Part shown: in pieces, positions 36,218 to 45,855 of the stretch
Layout: each line of letters starts with the position of its first letter
Position numbering within the stretch: the first letter of the stretch is position 1
Assembly (NCBI RefSeq): GCF_001955715.1
Contig: NZ_CP019239.1
Location: 434,001 to 498,000, forward strand
DNA length: 64,000 bases
Direction of reading: 5' to 3'
DNA from: Rhodoferax saidenbachensis
Lineage (GTDB): Bacteria; Pseudomonadota; Gammaproteobacteria; Burkholderiales; Burkholderiaceae_C
Position numbers and translations under genes: made by a program
The notes under the pieces: generated by a model
Told to the model about the DNA's origin: nothing
The model's database searches: none
Seen by the model: only the letters and a program-made list of their open reading frames with translations

Positions 36218-39121
36218 ATGGCACTGCAGAAGAATCTGGCTCCTGGGCCGGAAAACCCGGGTGCACCAACCTCCCCGGGTTGGCCCATCAAGTTGTCCAT
36301 CGCCTCCGTGGTGGTGCTGTCCATGGTGATCCTGGCGATCACCATCATTGCCCTGGGCTGGGTTGGCGCGCGACAGTCATTGCTGGACGCGGCTTCCAAA
36401 TCGGCGCGTGACGCCGGTCTGCTGATCACCGAAAAATCCCATCGCATGCTGGAGCCTGCCCAGGCCACCCTGCGCCTGCTGACCTCCACGCCGTTGAGCC
36501 ATGCAACCACGCTGGAGCAACGGCTGGACCAGATACGCACCCTGTCCGATGTGCTGGTGGCCAACAGCCTGATGTCTTCGGTGTTTGTGGGATATGCCGA
36601 TGGCTCTTTTTTCCTGGTACGGCCGCTGGACCAGGCCGCCCTGCGGGAGCGCTTCCGTCCGCCGCCCAAGGCCAATTTTCTGGTGCAGTCGATCCAGATG
36701 CGTGGCGGCAAACCGGTGGGCGAGTTTTTGTTTTTTGACACCGAGCGCCGGCTGTTGGAGCGCCGCGCGCAAACCGACTACCAGTTTGACCCGCGCACCC
36801 GCCCCTGGTATCGGGCTGCACAAGCGTCAAGCACCGCGGCGTTCACGGAGCCGTATGTGTTTTTCACGACCCGGCAGGTTGGGCTGACACTGAGCCAGGC
36901 CAGTCTGGAAGGGGGTACCGTTTTTGGCATCGACGTGGTGCTGGACGACCTGGCTACCAGCCTCAGTGATTTGCGCACCACGCCCAATGCCCAATTGGCA
37001 CTGGTCAATGCCAAAGACCAGGTGTTGGCCTACCCGGACATGAACCGCGTGCTGGTGCAGGGCGAAGGCAAGTTCGATTTCCGTTCGATCCAGGATCTTG
37101 GTGTGCCGGGCCTGACCGGCCTGCACGCGCTGCATGCCGGGGCTGGCAAGGTGGTGCCGTATGACGTGGCGGGGACCGAGTGGCTGGGGGTAGTCCTGCC
37201 GTTCGACGTCTGGCAGTCGGAGGGCTTGCATCTGCTGGTGGCGGTCCCGAGCGATGATTTGCTGGGCGACCTGAAGAGCAAGGCGGTGCAACTGGCTTTG
37301 GTCATCATCGTGTTGGCCCTGTTGCTGATGCCGCTGGGATGGCTTGCCGGTGCCGCCATTGGCCGCAGGCTGGACCGCCTGACAGCGCTGGCCCAGCGCA
37401 TGAGCCAGTTTGACTTTCACCGCGTGCACGAGTCGCCCAACTTCATCCGTGAGGTCAACAGCCTGTCGGCGGTGATGGGCGAGATGGGCGAGACCATCGA
37501 AACTTTTCTGCAGATCAGCCAGGACATGGCGACCGAGCCCCAGGTCGAGCGCATGTTGCACAACGTCTTGCAGCGCATGGTGTCCGCCACCCGTTGCCAG
37601 GGCGGCGCGGTGTACCTGGTGGACAGCACCACGCAGACCATGCAGCAAGCCGCGGTTGCCGGGTATCTGCTGGAGCATGACCAGGCGCAAATGCAGCCCG
37701 GCAGTGCGACGACCTCGGGTGCGCGCCGCGAAGTCATGCCGGGGTTGTCGGAAATGCAGGTGGAACTGCGCGGTCGCAGTGGCAAGCTCGAAGGGTTGCT
37801 GGTCTTGCAACACGCCAGTGACACCGGTCACGCCGATGCCTCATTCACCGAGTTCGTGCACAAACTCTCGGGCATGCTGGCCGTGTCGATTGAGACGCGC
37901 CAACTGATCGAGGCGCAAAAGGCCCTGCTGGACGCGGTGATCCGCCTGATGGCCGATGCGATTGACGCCAAGAGCCCCTACACCGGCGGCCACTGCGAGC
38001 GTGTGCCCGAACTGGCTGGCATGCTGGTAGACCGCATGGTGCAGGACAGCACAGGGCCGTACGCCGCGTTCACGATGAACGAGGACGAGCGCTACGAATT
38101 CCACCTGGGCGCCTGGCTGCACGACTGTGGCAAGGTCACCAGCCCGGAGCACATCATTGACAAGGCGACCAAGCTCGAAACCATCTACAACCGCATCCAC
38201 GAAGTACGCATGCGTTTCGAGGTGCTGCGGCGCGACGCCGAAATCACTTTCTGGCAAGGCGTGGCGCAGGGCGGTGACCGTGTGGCTTTGCAGGCAGCGT
38301 TGACCCAGCACCAGGCCCAGTTGCAAGAGGATTTCGCGTTTGTCGCGCGCTGCAATGTGGGCGGCGAGTTCATGGCCGACGCCGATGTGGCGCGCCTGCA
38401 GTCGCTCGCGCAAACGCCCTGGGTGCGGCATTTCGACAACCGTCTGGGCCTGTCCAGCCAGGAGCTGATGCGTGTGCAGGCCGCGTCGCCCGAAGCCCGG
38501 CCCTTGCCGGTGCAGGAGCAACTGCTGGCCGACCGGCCCGACCACGTGGTGCCCTGGGGCACGCGCCGACCCCCGGTGGAAAAGGGCGACCCCAAAAATC
38601 GCTATGGTTTTGACATGCAACTCCCGGTTCAGGCGCAGCACATGGGGGAGGTGTACAACCTGTCCATCCGCCGCGGCACCTTGACCGAGGAAGACCGCTT
38701 CAAGATCAATGACCACATCGTGCAAACCTTGATCATGCTCAAGAGCCTGCCCTGGCCCGCACACCTGGCCCGTGTGCCCGACATTGCCGCCACCCACCAT
38801 GAAAAGCTCGATGGCAAAGGCTACCCGCGCAAACTGCAGGCGGCGCAGCTCACGCTACCCGACCGGGTCATGGCGTTGGCCGATATTTTTGAAGCGCTGA
38901 CCGCCGCGGACCGGCCGTACAAGGCGGCCAAGACACTCACCGAGTCGCTGCGCATCATGGCGTTTATGGCCAAAGACCAGCACATTGATGCACAACTGTT
39001 CCGCTACTTCCTGCACAGCGGCGTGTGGCAAAGTTTTGCCCAGCAGTACATGCAGCCCGCGCAGATCGATGTGGTGGATATCACCGCCATCGAAAACCTC
39101 TTGCCAGCCGCTGTCGCATGA
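36218..39121 (+). CDS. Cache-HAMP-GAF-HD-GYP receptor, putative c-di-GMP phosphodiesterase
   Basis: The 967-residue protein has TM1 (about residues 25-48), a periplasmic dCache-type sensor, TM2 (about 355-380), HAMP, a GAF-like domain (about 430-565) and an HD-GYP domain. HD is at LHDCGK (H635, D636), and HHEKLDGKGYP keeps the H-H and G-Y-P signature (H860, H861). The HD and HHE parts are 224 residues apart instead of about 55-60, because some 150 residues are inserted. GGGAAGG before 36218 decided the start. It is followed by a periplasmic molybdopterin-fold protein. Confidence 0.9.
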   Translation: MALQKNLAPGPENPGAPTSPGWPIKLSIASVVVLSMVILAITIIALGWVGARQSLLDAASKSARDAGLLITEKSHRMLEPAQATLRLLTSTPLSHATTLEQRLDQIRTLSDVLVANSLMSSVFVGYADGSFFLVRPLDQAALRERFRPPPKANFLVQSIQMRGGKPVGEFLFFDTERRLLERRAQTDYQFDPRTRPWYRAAQASSTAAFTEPYVFFTTRQVGLTLSQASLEGGTVFGIDVVLDDLATSLSDLRTTPNAQLALVNAKDQVLAYPDMNRVLVQGEGKFDFRSIQDLGVPGLTGLHALHAGAGKVVPYDVAGTEWLGVVLPFDVWQSEGLHLLVAVPSDDLLGDLKSKAVQLALVIIVLALLLMPLGWLAGAAIGRRLDRLTALAQRMSQFDFHRVHESPNFIREVNSLSAVMGEMGETIETFLQISQDMATEPQVERMLHNVLQRMVSATRCQGGAVYLVDSTTQTMQQAAVAGYLLEHDQAQMQPGSATTSGARREVMPGLSEMQVELRGRSGKLEGLLVLQHASDTGHADASFTEFVHKLSGMLAVSIETRQLIEAQKALLDAVIRLMADAIDAKSPYTGGHCERVPELAGMLVDRMVQDSTGPYAAFTMNEDERYEFHLGAWLHDCGKVTSPEHIIDKATKLETIYNRIHEVRMRFEVLRRDAEITFWQGVAQGGDRVALQAALTQHQAQLQEDFAFVARCNVGGEFMADADVARLQSLAQTPWVRHFDNRLGLSSQELMRVQAASPEARPLPVQEQLLADRPDHVVPWGTRRPPVEKGDPKNRYGFDMQLPVQAQHMGEVYNLSIRRGTLTEEDRFKINDHIVQTLIMLKSLPWPAHLARVPDIAATHHEKLDGKGYPRKLQAAQLTLPDRVMALADIFEALTAADRPYKAAKTLTESLRIMAFMAKDQHIDAQLFRYFLHSGVWQSFAQQYMQPAQIDVVDITAIENLLPAAVA

Positions 39122-39154
39122 TGGCAGCATGTGTGTAACCCCGGGAGAATGACC

Positions 39155-39664
39155 ATGTCCAGCACCAGATCCTTGTTTGCCGCCGCCGTGCTTGCGGCCA
39201 GCGCCCTCTGCACGGGGCCGGTGCTGGCGCTGGAACCTGCCACCGGCAAGGTGGTGCTCACGGTCAGTGGCAAGGTGGCAGCCAAAAACACCGCCCAGGC
39301 CGCCGACTTTGACATGGCCATGCTGGAGGCGATGCCACAAAAGACGTTCACCACACTCACACCCTGGGACCGGCAGCCCATCAAGTTCTCCGGTCCGCTG
39401 TTGCGCGATGTGCTGGCTGCTGCCAAGGCCAGTGGCACCACCCTCAAGGCGGTGGCTGTGAATGACTACAGCACCACCATTCCGCTGAGTGATACACAGC
39501 AGTTCGATATGGTGCTTGCCACCCGGATGAACGGCCAACCCATCCCGCCGCGCACCAAGGGGCCGCTGTTTATCGTCTACCCCTACGACAGCCAGCCCAC
39601 GTTACAGGCGCCGATCTACAAGGACCGCTCGGCCTGGCAGCTCAGATCGTTACTGGTGGAATAA
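39155..39664 (+). CDS. Periplasmic molybdopterin-oxidoreductase-fold protein
   Basis: The 169-residue protein has a signal peptide (to about residue 25, ending VLALEP) and a single sulfite-oxidase-type fold: LTVSGKVAAKN, FDMAMLEAMPQKTFTTLTPWD, FSGPLLRDVLAAA and PIPPRTKGPLFIVYPYD. It lacks the conserved Cys that binds molybdenum in YedY/SuoX, so it is probably a cofactor-free binding protein. It follows the HD-GYP receptor by about 30 bases; I infer it delivers a ligand or signal to that receptor. GGGAGA lies before the ATG at 39155. Confidence 0.8.
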   Translation: MSSTRSLFAAAVLAASALCTGPVLALEPATGKVVLTVSGKVAAKNTAQAADFDMAMLEAMPQKTFTTLTPWDRQPIKFSGPLLRDVLAAAKASGTTLKAVAVNDYSTTIPLSDTQQFDMVLATRMNGQPIPPRTKGPLFIVYPYDSQPTLQAPIYKDRSAWQLRSLLVE

Positions 39665-39680
39665 AGCCCGGGGCCAGTGG

Positions 39681-40667
39681 TCAGGCGAAGTGGTCAAACG
39701 ATGCAAAGTCGTTGGCCACGGCGGCGCCTGCTGCATCCACCAGACGCAGACCGGGTGCTGCGTCAACCTGCCCAATGCAGGTCACGGGGGTATGGCTGGA
39801 CTGCGCCGCAGCCTGCACCGCCGCGCGCCGGTGTGCCGGGGCCGTGAACACCAGCTCGTAGTCGTCGCCCCCGCTGAGCACACACTGCAGGGCTTTGTTG
39901 GCCGAAATTTCTAAGCCAAATAGGCCTGTAGCCCCCGTGGAATGTGCGCAAGCAGCTATCAAATGCGTAGCGTTTTCGGTCTGAATGGTGGCGCCCACGC
40001 CCGAGCGTTGCAGGATGTGGCCCAGGTCGCCCAGCAGTCCGTCGCTCACGTCGGCCGCCGCGCTCGCAACGCCACGCAGTGCCAGGCCCAGCGCCACGCG
40101 CGGCGTGGGTTGGTCCATACGGATGCGGGTCTGGGCCAGCACCTCCGGTGGAAGGGTGATCTTTCCTTGCAGCGCTTCCAGCGCAAGGCGGGCATCGCCC
40201 AGCGTACCGCTCACGTAGAGGTCGTCGCCCGCGCGCGCGCCGCTGCGCAGCAGGGCTTGGCCGGCTGGCACTTCGCCAAACACCGTGATGCAAATGTTCA
40301 GTGGGCCCTGCGTGGTGTCGCCACCAATCAGCTCACAGCCATGGGCATCGGCCAGCGCCAGCAGGCCTTGCGAAAACGGCTCCAGCCATGCGGCGTTGGC
40401 TTCGGGCAGGGCCAGGGCGAGGGTGAACGCCACAGGGCGCGCACCGCAGGCGGCCAGGTCGCTGAGGTTCACCGCCAGCGCCTTGTGGCCCAGTGTGCGC
40501 GGGTCAACGTCGGGGAAGAAGTGCCGACCCGATACCAGCATGTCACTGGATATCGCCATCTGCATGCCGGGCGCAGGGGCCAGCAGCGCACAGTCGTCAC
40601 CCACGCCCAGCACCGCGTGGCGCGTGGGGCGGGTGAAGAAGCGCTGGATCAGCTCAAACTCGCCCAT
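39681..40667 (-). CDS. thiL: Thiamine-monophosphate kinase
   Basis: ThiL phosphorylates thiamine monophosphate to thiamine diphosphate. The 328-residue AIR-synthase-fold protein shows GVGDDCALLAP, the Mg-binding AISSDMLVSGRHFFPD, GGDTTQG and the late SGGDDYELVF. In-frame within a variable loop just before that last motif lies a copy of the dispersed repeat (coding ENATHLIAACAHSTGATGLFGLE). The start overlaps the recombinase-like gene by 14 bases. Confidence 0.95.
   Translation of the reverse strand: MGEFELIQRFFTRPTRHAVLGVGDDCALLAPAPGMQMAISSDMLVSGRHFFPDVDPRTLGHKALAVNLSDLAACGARPVAFTLALALPEANAAWLEPFSQGLLALADAHGCELIGGDTTQGPLNICITVFGEVPAGQALLRSGARAGDDLYVSGTLGDARLALEALQGKITLPPEVLAQTRIRMDQPTPRVALGLALRGVASAAADVSDGLLGDLGHILQRSGVGATIQTENATHLIAACAHSTGATGLFGLEISANKALQCVLSGGDDYELVFTAPAHRRAAVQAAAQSSHTPVTCIGQVDAAPGLRLVDAAGAAVANDFASFDHFA
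39908..39975 (-). repeat. Dispersed repeat, copy E, in frame inside thiL
   Basis: The minus strand has TTTGATAGCTGCTTGCGCAC then TTCCACGGGGGCTACAGGCC, nearly identical to the intergenic copy at 11006. It is read in the same orientation and frame as copies in rpoN and the RhtB-type gene. Confidence 0.9.
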
Positions 40668-42672
40668 CGGGCTCAGGCGCCGCCTCTTTGGCGGGCCAGA
40701 AGAAGCTCAAAGGCGCGGTGCGCAGACGGCGCAGAATGGTTTTGTAGATATGGGCGCGCCCGATGTCCGACACGCTGTGTGCCCGCAGCGCCACCCGGAA
40801 GGCCAGGTAAAAACTCACGCCCAGGTTGAGCATGCCAATCAGCGGAATGCAGGCCACCACCCACCACAGGGCAGGGTCACGCACCACTTCCCAGCCCAGC
40901 GCCGCACAGGCTGCAGCCAGTTGCCCAGTGGACAGGGTCACGTGGCGCACATCCAGTGCCGGCCCGAGAAAGGCCAGGATGGGCGGCACCAGCCCGAGCA
41001 TCAGGCCCAGCGAAATATTGGACGCGAAACCGGAGATATGGCGGCGCATGAAGTGGGCCCAACGGTCGGCGCGGTCCGGCCCCAGCATGCGGGTGATGCG
41101 CGGGTTGTAACGCAGCGCCGAATCCAGCCGGTGCAGCACAAACCAGTTTTCCACCCAGCCGGCAATGATGCTGCTGGCAAACAGCAACACGCCGGTAAAT
41201 GCGGCAAACAGCAGGGACGGCCCGAGCAGCGTGAGCGAGTGCAGCACGTACTGGGCGCGCTCGGTATCAATCATCGGGTGGCCACTGATCAGCTGGATGA
41301 CCAGCGACACCGTGATGACCACCGGGAACACCACTGCCACATTGCCGATGACCGCCGCCACCTGGGAGCGCACCAGGTTGGAGACCTCGTCCACAAAGGC
41401 TTCCAGCGCACCGGGCTCGGCCATGTCCTTGAGTTTGGCGGCCATGGCCGGGGCGGTCATGGCGGGCTGTTTGGTGGCCAGCGTGTAGTGCATCAACTGG
41501 ATCAGCACAAAACTGGCGGCATACATCACGCCCGACCAGAAGCCGCTCCAGAACGCCGACAGGGCCAGCGCCATGATGCCGAATTTCAGCGCCGTGGTGA
41601 TGGCGGTCAACGCACCGCCGCCCGCAGCGTTGCGCAGCATCGCCCCGTACTCGGCGCGGGTGCGGGTGATGTAGTGTTCACCGGTTTCGGAGCTGCGCTC
41701 GGCCACCTTGGCGGCCAGCAGGGAGGAACTGGCGGCCATCAGCACGCCCAGGCTGCGGCGCTCCTGGCCTACGGTGGCCAACTGGGCAAACAGCCGCGCC
41801 GCGTGGGCGTGTTGCGGATCGGCCAGCAGGCAGTCCAGCAGGATGCGGATGCGCAGCACCCGCTCGCGCAGCTGGCGCAGGCGAAACACCAGGTCCACCG
41901 AAATGCCGTGGGCATCGAGGTGGCTGTAGACCGTGGCCGCGGCATGGCGGCAGGCTTCCAACTGGGTCTTGAAGTGTTGCAGCGCGTGCTCCATATCGCC
42001 ATCGGTCAGCCAAGCCTGGCGCAGGGCGTCCAGGCTGGCTGCCAGTGTGTGGAAAGGGCTGGCCTTGTACTCCGGGGTGCTCATGCGCAACCGGATTTCC
42101 GGCGAGAAGCCTGCCGCACTGACCTGGCTGGTGCAGTAGGTGATGGCGTCCAGCACGGTGGCTTGCCAGTGGGTGAGTGCGGGTTTCAGGGCCGCGTGGT
42201 GGCTGTCTGCCGGCATGCTGAGCAGGCGGGCCAGGCGCTCCAGTGTGGCAGGGGGCAGTGCGGCCAGCCATTGGGCGTCCAGCGGGCTGGGCATCACGAG
42301 TGCAAACAGTTCGGACGCATCCGCCGTCTCGGGCGACGCTGGCAACAGCTTGCGGTGCAGGCGCTCGACCCATTCACTGACAAAGGCATTGCGCGATGCG
42401 AAACCGAAGTCGGAGAGCAGGGTGCTGCCGTCCACCGCGCCAATCAGCGCGTGCCACCATGCACGCAGGCGCTGGGCCGTGTCCGGGCGCGCGTCCAGCA
42501 GGTCCAGAAACATGTCCACGCGTGCGCTGGCAGCCTGGGCTGACGCATCGTCTCCGCGCACCCAGTCCAGCAGGGCGATCAGCCACAGGTGGCGCTGCAC
42601 CAGGTTGGCGTTCGGGTCCAGGTCCTCGAGCAGGGCCGCGAGGTCGGGACGGGGGGGGCGCGTCTGTGCCAT
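40654..42672 (-). CDS. Large membrane protein annotated as 'site-specific recombinase' (Gcr family)
   Basis: The 672-residue protein has a long helical N-terminal half (to about 330) and a C-terminal half with about six or seven hydrophobic segments. Similar proteins in Burkholderiales and Neisseria are called site-specific recombinase Gcr (COG4389), but I see no tyrosine or serine recombinase catalytic residues and the membrane character argues against that role. It lies between apaG and thiL with overlaps on both sides (1 and 14 bases). The real function is unknown. Confidence 0.85.
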   Translation of the reverse strand: MAQTRPPRPDLAALLEDLDPNANLVQRHLWLIALLDWVRGDDASAQAASARVDMFLDLLDARPDTAQRLRAWWHALIGAVDGSTLLSDFGFASRNAFVSEWVERLHRKLLPASPETADASELFALVMPSPLDAQWLAALPPATLERLARLLSMPADSHHAALKPALTHWQATVLDAITYCTSQVSAAGFSPEIRLRMSTPEYKASPFHTLAASLDALRQAWLTDGDMEHALQHFKTQLEACRHAAATVYSHLDAHGISVDLVFRLRQLRERVLRIRILLDCLLADPQHAHAARLFAQLATVGQERRSLGVLMAASSSLLAAKVAERSSETGEHYITRTRAEYGAMLRNAAGGGALTAITTALKFGIMALALSAFWSGFWSGVMYAASFVLIQLMHYTLATKQPAMTAPAMAAKLKDMAEPGALEAFVDEVSNLVRSQVAAVIGNVAVVFPVVITVSLVIQLISGHPMIDTERAQYVLHSLTLLGPSLLFAAFTGVLLFASSIIAGWVENWFVLHRLDSALRYNPRITRMLGPDRADRWAHFMRRHISGFASNISLGLMLGLVPPILAFLGPALDVRHVTLSTGQLAAACAALGWEVVRDPALWWVVACIPLIGMLNLGVSFYLAFRVALRAHSVSDIGRAHIYKTILRRLRTAPLSFFWPAKEAAPEPDGRV

Positions 42673-43073
42673 CAGTGCAGGGTACGCGAACCGCCGGTGC
42701 CCACGTCGCCGCTCAGGGCGTCCAGCACAAACATCGGGATATCCGAGTCAAACTTTTCACCGTCTTCGGCGACGCAAAAAAAGCTGCCGTGCATGGTGCC
42801 GGTGGGCGTGCGCAACCGGGTGCCGCTGGTGTATTCAAAGGCCTGGCCGGGTTTGAGCAGGGGCTGCTGGCCGATGACGCCCAGGCCCTTGACCTTTTCG
42901 GTGTGGCCATTGGCGTCGTTGACGTTCCAGGTGCGTGAAATCAGCTGTGCGGCGACGTCGCCGGTATTGGTGATGGTGATGGTGTACGCGAACACGTACA
43001 ACCCCTCGTCGGGGGTGGACTGTTCGGGCAGGTACTGGGGTTGTACCTCCACCAGAAATTGGTATCGGGGCAT
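42672..43073 (-). CDS. apaG: ApaG (Co2+/Mg2+ efflux-associated) domain protein
   Basis: The 133-residue protein is an ApaG/FN3-like beta-sandwich: YVFAYTITITNTGDVAAQLISRTWNVNDANG, KGLGVIGQQPLLKPGQAFEYTSG and a late GSFFC strand match the family closely. It heads the apaG-recombinase-like-thiL run, and its stop overlaps the next start by one base. A TACACT hexamer lies exactly 6 nt before the ATG, and no ribosome binding site is present. Confidence 0.94.
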   Translation of the reverse strand: MPRYQFLVEVQPQYLPEQSTPDEGLYVFAYTITITNTGDVAAQLISRTWNVNDANGHTEKVKGLGVIGQQPLLKPGQAFEYTSGTRLRTPTGTMHGSFFCVAEDGEKFDSDIPMFVLDALSGDVGTGGSRTLH

Positions 43074-43079
43074 GAGCCT

Positions 43080-43085
43080 AGTGTA
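43080..43085 (-). promoter_or_regulatory. Candidate -10 hexamer of leaderless apaG transcript
   Basis: TACACT on the minus strand lies 6 nt before the apaG ATG. There is no Shine-Dalgarno sequence. Confidence 0.4.
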
Positions 43086-43165
43086 GCCCCCACGCTCCAC
43101 CGCTTCGCGGGTCGCTGCCCCCTCAGGGGGTTAATTTCCCTTGGGGCGGCCCGGCGGGAAATTGC
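43084..43165. repeat. GC-rich hairpin element in the apaG-rpe gap
   Basis: The stretch has CCCCCTCAGGGGG, a CTTGGGGCGGCCC and a CGGCGGG end, and resembles another repeat I recall from Comamonadaceae genomes. Only one clear copy is in this window, so its repeat nature is inferred. Confidence 0.4.
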
Positions 43166-43204
43166 AGTTTCGCCAAGTGGAATTTGGGTGCGCGTTGCCC
43201 CGAT

Positions 43205-43210
43205 TAAACT
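43205..43210 (+). promoter_or_regulatory. Candidate -10 hexamer of leaderless rpe transcript
   Basis: TAAACT lies 6 nt before the rpe ATG. There is no ribosome binding site. Confidence 0.4.
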
Positions 43211-43216
43211 CTCGCC

Positions 43217-43894
43217 ATGACGTACCGAATCGCCCCCTCCATCCTCTCCGCCGACTTTGCCCGCCTGGGCGAGGAGGTGAAAAACGTGATCGCGGCCGGG
43301 GCCGACTGGATCCATTTTGACGTGATGGACAACCATTACGTGCCCAACCTGACGTTCGGGCCGATGATCTGCAGTGCCCTCAAGCCCCATGCCAAGACGG
43401 CTGCCGGTGTGGCCGTGCCGATTGACGTGCACCTGATGATCTCGCCTGTGGACGCGCTGGCCGCCCAGTTTGCCGATGCGGGTGCCGACCTGATCAGCTT
43501 CCACCCTGACGCCTCCGGCCATGTGCACCGCAGCATCCAGGCCATCAAGTCCAAGGGCGTGAAGGCCGGACTGACCTTCAATCCGGCCGAACCGCTGGAC
43601 GTGCTGGACTGGGTGATTGACGACATCGACCTGGTGCTGATCATGAGTGTGAACCCCGGTTTTGGTGGCCAGAGCTTCATCGATTCGGCGCTGCGCAAGA
43701 TCGAGGACGTGCGCAAACGCATCGATGCGTCGGGCAAGGACATTCGCCTGGAAGTGGACGGCGGCATCAAGACCGACAACATCCGCCGCGTGGCCGATGC
43801 TGGCGCCGACACCTTTGTGGCCGGCAGCGCCATCTTTGGCAAGCCGGATTACAAAAGCGTGGTGGACGCGATGCGCCAGGCCCTGGCGGCCTGA
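43217..43894 (+). CDS. rpe: Ribulose-phosphate 3-epimerase
   Basis: Rpe interconverts ribulose 5-phosphate and xylulose 5-phosphate in the pentose phosphate and Calvin pathways. The 225-residue TIM barrel keeps [17 protein letters not shown], the metal-binding [34 protein letters not shown] and the catalytic VDGGIK. The gene is complete and is followed by a dispersed repeat. Confidence 0.97.
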   Translation: MTYRIAPSILSADFARLGEEVKNVIAAGADWIHFDVMDNHYVPNLTFGPMICSALKPHAKTAAGVAVPIDVHLMISPVDALAAQFADAGADLISFHPDASGHVHRSIQAIKSKGVKAGLTFNPAEPLDVLDWVIDDIDLVLIMSVNPGFGGQSFIDSALRKIEDVRKRIDASGKDIRLEVDGGIKTDNIRRVADAGADTFVAGSAIFGKPDYKSVVDAMRQALAA

Positions 43895-43901
43895 GTTGCA
43901 T

Positions 43902-43964
43902 ATATAAAAGGGCTGAAGCCCCCGTCCATACTGCGCAAGCAGCTATGAATTCAGGAGCATTTGG
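43902..43964 (-). repeat. Dispersed repeat, copy F, after rpe
   Basis: The minus strand carries GCTCCTGAATTCATAGCTGC, TTGCGCA and GGACGGGGGCTTCAGCCC. It lies between the rpe stop and a convergent chemoreceptor gene. Confidence 0.85.
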
Positions 43965-43982
43965 CCCTGCCCCGGAAGTCGC

Positions 43983-45773
43983 CTAAAACGTTTCCCAATC
44001 ATCATCCCCGCCTGCGGGGGTGGTCTTGGTACTGGTCTTGGGGCCCGGTGGGGGCAATGCCGCAGGTTTGGCGGCGCCAGCCTTGGGTGCCGATTGGGTG
44101 GCCTTGGCTTTGGTTTGCACCAAGGGCGGCTTGGCCGCAGGGGCTGGGGCAGGCGGTGCGTCCGTGTGCCGCGCACCTCCTTGGTTGGCCGTGCTCTGGG
44201 GTGCACGTACCTGCGCCGTGGGCGGACCTGCAGGGTGGTCACCCGCGCCCAGTTTGAACACGGCCACCGCTTGCACCAGCGCACTGGCCTGCGTCTTGAG
44301 GCTCGAAGCGGCGGCTGCCATCTCTTCCACCAGTGCCGCGTTTTGCTGTGTGGCCTGGTCCATCTGTGTGACAGCTTCACCGACCTGGGCTACCCCCTGG
44401 GATTGTTCGTTGCTGGCCGCGCTGATCTCGCCCATGATGTCGGTGACACGTTTGATGCTGCTGACCACTTCGGTCATCGTGGTGCCCGCGCGGTCTACCA
44501 GCGCCGTTCCTTGCTCGACGCGGGTGACGCTGTCACCGATCAGGGTCTTGATTTCCTTGGCCGCGTCGGCCGATCGACCGGCCAGACTGCGCACTTCGCT
44601 GGCCACCACCGCAAAACCACGGCCTTGCTCACCGGCACGCGCGGCTTCGACCGCCGCATTCAGCGCCAGGATGTTGGTCTGGAAGGCAATGCCGTCGATC
44701 ACGCTGATGATGTCGCTGATCTTCTTGGACGAGTCGTTGATGCCTTTCATCGTCTCGACGACCTGACCGACGACTTCACCCCCCTGAACGGCAACTGTCG
44801 AAGCACTCATGGCCAATTGGTTGGCCTGGCGCGCGTTGTCGGCGTTTTGCCTGACGGTGGAGCTGAGCTCTTCCATGCTGGCGGCGGTTTCTTCCAATGC
44901 GCTGGCCTGTTGTTCGGTGCGGGCCGAGAGGTCGTGGTTGCCTTGGGCGATTTCTGAGCTGGCCGTGGCGACGGCATCGGCATTGCTCTTGACGCTGCGC
45001 ACGATGCCGCCAAAGTTGGATTGCATGCGCGCCATGGCGTTGAGCAATTGCAGTGTTTCGTCATTGCCGGCCGGATGCACCGCGCCCGACAAGTCACCTT
45101 CGGCCAATTGGTCAGCAATCGCCACAGCATGGGCCATGGGCTGTGACAGTTGCCGCGCCAGCCAGAGGGATATGAAGATCAGCACCGCCGCAGCCAGGGC
45201 CAATCCGATGCCAACCACCACCACGGAGCGCTCTGCAAGCCGGGTTGCGGCAATGCTGTAGGCCTCTACATCCTTGGCAATGGCATCGCCCTGCGCCGCC
45301 ATGGCATCTTCCAGTGCCTTGAAGGCTTTTTGAAACTCCGGCACCGCGGCTTCCGCGGCGGTGACGTCTGTCATCGCCAGTTTTTGTACGGAAATGGCCG
45401 AGTCGGTGTAGTTCTTCACCAGCGGTGCCGTCTTTTGCGCCAGCGCCTTGACTTCGGGCGAGATGGGGAGCGACAGCATCTCGGAAATATTCTTGGCGAA
45501 GTTGTCAGAGTGCTCGAGCAGGTCTTTCTGCGCCTCGGCCAGACCCGCAGAGTCTTTCTTGGTGGCACTCAACAGGGCCAGCAACACGTCGCCACGGATC
45601 GCGTCGTGCATCATGTCGGCCTCCTGGCTCTTGGCCAGCGCGAGGCTCGTGTTGATGGAGTCATCGAATGCGGTGGACAAGCGCGTGGCGTTGAGCAATG
45701 CAGTGCCACCCACCAATGCGGATGCGATCAAACCGATCAAACCCAGACCCAGAACCTGTGTGCGAAGTTTCAT
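43983..45773 (-). CDS. Methyl-accepting chemotaxis protein
   Basis: The 596-residue receptor has TM1 (about residues 7-29), a periplasmic four-helix-bundle domain, TM2 (about 188-208), HAMP and a signalling domain almost identical to those at 2-1510 and 45856-47586. A long Ala/Pro-rich tail (about 530-590) ends in DDDWETF, the CheR-docking tether. AAGAGAAAC precedes the ATG. It lies head-to-tail with the next receptor gene; the periplasmic domains of the two differ, so they should sense different ligands. Confidence 0.95.
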   Translation of the reverse strand: MKLRTQVLGLGLIGLIASALVGGTALLNATRLSTAFDDSINTSLALAKSQEADMMHDAIRGDVLLALLSATKKDSAGLAEAQKDLLEHSDNFAKNISEMLSLPISPEVKALAQKTAPLVKNYTDSAISVQKLAMTDVTAAEAAVPEFQKAFKALEDAMAAQGDAIAKDVEAYSIAATRLAERSVVVVGIGLALAAAVLIFISLWLARQLSQPMAHAVAIADQLAEGDLSGAVHPAGNDETLQLLNAMARMQSNFGGIVRSVKSNADAVATASSEIAQGNHDLSARTEQQASALEETAASMEELSSTVRQNADNARQANQLAMSASTVAVQGGEVVGQVVETMKGINDSSKKISDIISVIDGIAFQTNILALNAAVEAARAGEQGRGFAVVASEVRSLAGRSADAAKEIKTLIGDSVTRVEQGTALVDRAGTTMTEVVSSIKRVTDIMGEISAASNEQSQGVAQVGEAVTQMDQATQQNAALVEEMAAAASSLKTQASALVQAVAVFKLGAGDHPAGPPTAQVRAPQSTANQGGARHTDAPPAPAPAAKPPLVQTKAKATQSAPKAGAAKPAALPPPGPKTSTKTTPAGGDDDWETF

Positions 45774-45855
45774 ACCGTTTCTCTTTTACTTTTGTTGGGC
45801 ATTGCCCCGTTGTTGAAATGTCTTGTCTCCGTGCAAGGGCTACACAGCCATAGCG

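Noticed and set aside
40600..40760. Thiamine riboswitch before thiL
   Set aside because: thiL overlaps the upstream gene, so there is no leader to hold one.
40285..42543. A 752-codon open frame on the plus strand opposite the recombinase-like gene
   Set aside because: It is antisense to a well-supported protein and lacks family motifs; long antisense frames are common in GC-rich genes. Similar ones opposite tgt, argS and rpoB were rejected for the same reason.
40654..42672. Site-specific recombinase as sign of a mobile element
   Set aside because: The name is historical; no recombinase catalytic residues and many membrane segments are seen, and the gene sits in a core cluster.
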